NCBI GenBank assembly: GCA_023132365.1
Contig: JAGLYJ010000002.1
Span: forward strand, 1-51,359
Direction of reading: 5' to 3'
DNA: 51,359 nt
Origin: Mycoplasmatota bacterium
GTDB taxonomy: Bacteria > Bacillota_I > Bacilli_A > Izemoplasmatales > Hujiaoplasmataceae
This document shows positions 49,807 to 51,359 of this stretch, piece by piece. The notes beneath the pieces were generated by a model. That model saw nothing but the letters and a program-made list of their open reading frames with translations, was not told the DNA's origin and did not search any database. The translations under genes and the position numbers were made by a program. Every line of letters starts with the position of its first letter. The stretch's first letter is position 1.

Positions 49807-50797
49807 TTCTTCCTAATCCAATTTTCCTTTTACATTTACGCATTTTCTTAAACGCATAGTTAGAAGCAGTTTCTCTACCGCGATCTAAAATGTCTTGAAG
49901 TTCTTGGGATTTGATTAATTGTCCATAGTTTTCTTGAATTGGTGATAAAACTTTAACAATTTCATTACCTAGGTCTTCTTTAAATTGCTTATAATTTTGT
50001 CCAGCATATTGTGTGACAATGTCCTCAATGTTCCTATCTGCAATACTTGCATAGATAGTCAACAGATTAGCTAATCCTTTTTGATTTATAGGATCATATT
50101 TTACAATACCGATAGAATCAGTTACTGCTGATTTTATTTTTCTTTTTATGGCAGCTTCATCATCGAATAAAGAAATATATCCTTTATCATTTTCATCTGA
50201 TTTAGACATTTTCCTGTCGGGATTTTGTAAATCCATAATTCTAGCACCAACTTCAGGAATAATTGGGTCAGGAACTATAAAGAAATCGCCATAAGAATTA
50301 TTGAATCTATTTGCAATGGTTCTACTTAATTCTAAATGTTGTTTTTGATCATCACCAACTGGTACATAATCAGCATCATAAAGTATGATATCAGCTGCCA
50401 TTAATGCAGGATAAGTAAATAAAGAAGCAGTAATTGATTTCTCCTGTTTACTCACTTTATCTTTAAACTGGGTCATTCTTTCTAATTCTCCCATATATAC
50501 ATTTGATTGCAATATATATCCTAGCTCAACATTTTGAGGAATCTCAGATTGAATATATAAAACTGTTCTATCTTTATCTAACCCGCAGGCAATATACATA
50601 GCTGCAATATCCAATGTTCTTTTTCTTAATTCACTAGGTACTTGACGTACAGTAATTGCATGCAAATCAGCAACAAATAAGTAAAACTCACAATCAGACA
50701 TTTTCTTCTGAAGTTTTACAAATTGTTTTATTGCACCTAGATAATTTCCTAGGGTTAATGTTCCTGTAGGTTTAATACCTGAAAGTATTCTTTTCAT
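49802..50797 (-). CDS. trpS: Tryptophanyl-tRNA synthetase (start M at the MKRILSG position more likely than the upstream ATGs)
   Basis: SGIKPTGTLTLGNYLGAI (HIGH-like), DRKMSKSDEND (KMSKS). Confidence 0.95.
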   Translation of the reverse strand: MKRILSGIKPTGTLTLGNYLGAIKQFVKLQKKMSDCEFYLFVADLHAITVRQVPSELRKRTLDIAAMYIACGLDKDRTVLYIQSEIPQNVELGYILQSNVYMGELERMTQFKDKVSKQEKSITASLFTYPALMAADIILYDADYVPVGDDQKQHLELSRTIANRFNNSYGDFFIVPDPIIPEVGARIMDLQNPDRKMSKSDENDKGYISLFDDEAAIKRKIKSAVTDSIGIVKYDPINQKGLANLLTIYASIADRNIEDIVTQYAGQNYKQFKEDLGNEIVKVLSPIQENYGQLIKSQELQDILDRGRETASNYAFKKMRKCKRKIGLGRK

Positions 50798-50818
50798 TTC
50801 CATCATTCCTTTCAAAAA

Positions 50819-51022
50819 AAAATCGCCCTTATAAAAGGACGATTATTAACCGTGGTACCACCTTAGTTCTAGTAATATACTAGCACTTAAGCCCTTAACG
50901 CAGGCAACGGGTGTGATTAACACCACTCAATGGTCCATTCATATAGTTTGTTTTAGAGTTCACACCAGCCACTCTATCTCTTGATTTTAAAACTATATTA
51001 CTATTCCAAATCATCGTTTTAC
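50819..51022 (-). promoter_or_regulatory. T-box leader (tRNA-Trp responsive) upstream of trpS
   Basis: Minus strand AACTAAGGTGGTACCACGG, GAA-TGG-ACC specifier region (TGG = 50935-50937), terminator CGTCCTTTTATAAGGGCGATTTTTTTT. Confidence 0.93.
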
Positions 51023-51036
51023 TAAATAAAATTATA

Positions 51037-51359
51037 TCATGAATTTAAAACTTCTTCAAGTTCCTTCACTAATTCTTCTAATCTATTTACTACAGCTTTA
51101 AAAGTATCTTCAGTTGTTAAATCAACTCCAGCATCTTTTAATTGCTGAACAGGGAAGTCTGATCCACCTGATTTTAGTAAGTTAATATAGTTTTTAAAAG
51201 CATTAGGTTTATTATTTTTAACATCTTCATATATTTTTAATGAAGCAGCAAAACTAGTTGCATATTGGTATACATAGAAAGGCGTATAGAATAAATGAGG
51301 TATATAAGCCCAAACAAATTCTTTAACTTCCTCTTTTTTGATATCTAAACCATAAAATT
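51037..51359 (-). CDS. pepF: Oligoendopeptidase F (M3 family), C-terminal fragment truncated by window
   Basis: Minus frame reads ...FYGLDIKKEEVKEFVWAYIPHLFYTPFYVYQYATSFAASLKIYEDVKNN...LLKSGGSDFPVQQLKDAGVDL...*. Confidence 0.9.
   Translation of the reverse strand, partial: FYGLDIKKEEVKEFVWAYIPHLFYTPFYVYQYATSFAASLKIYEDVKNNKPNAFKNYINLLKSGGSDFPVQQLKDAGVDLTTEDTFKAVVNRLEELVKELEEVLNS

Noticed and set aside
667-50815. Numerous antisense or out-of-frame ORFs in the track (e.g. 667-1014, 3243-3470, 8976-9257, 11426-11620, 14787-14996, 20591-20803, 28531-28725, 29044-29424, 31079-31441, 37547-37786, 41155-41394, 43532-43714, 45421-45609)
   Set aside because: They lie fully inside well-supported genes, have no RBS or recognisable domains, and read as shadow translations of the sense strand.
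1-51359. CRISPR array or cas genes
   Set aside because: No spaced direct repeats of 24-40 bp and no Cas-like proteins seen.

Overview
AT-rich, mostly single-orientation bacterial chromosome segment. It looks like a wall-less or reduced Firmicutes/Tenericutes lineage (Acholeplasma/Izemoplasma-like is an inference). TGA is used as a normal stop, so the standard bacterial code applies. Most of the window is housekeeping: polC 3' end, T-box-pheST, ABC transporter, rlmN, pfk, rubrerythrin, rsgA-rpe-thiN, two tandem HtrA-like proteases, rpmB, fakA-recG-plsX-rnc, dnaD-nth, mrp, yceD-rpmF-rsmH, tRNA-Gly, mscS, archaeal-type aspS, rluA-like, galE-galT, proS, two-subunit class I fumarase, a marR plus heterodimeric ABC exporter operon, rimO, DUF368, an amidohydrolase, an EIIB-like protein plus HPr, an MFS transporter, T-box-trpS and the pepF 3' end. 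One accessory island (about 26.8-30.87 kb) lies between tRNA-Gly and mscS. It holds a compositionally distinct alpha/beta-hydrolase/membrane fusion, a decayed ISL3-type transposase, a decayed zinc-ribbon gene and several promoter/terminator-bounded candidate small RNAs. The most notable items are: (i) a membrane-anchored EIIB-like protein next to HPr whose phospho-acceptor Cys position aligns to Glu; (ii) candidate ncRNAs in the island, including a repeated GTAATGAC-N20-terminator module; (iii) a MarR operon with two identical-design operators, one overlapping a consensus promoter; (iv) tandem paralogous HtrA proteases inserted in the rsgA-rpe-thiN-rpmB neighbourhood. I did not find a clear new multi-gene system. 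No searches were run; all homology calls are from motif recognition.
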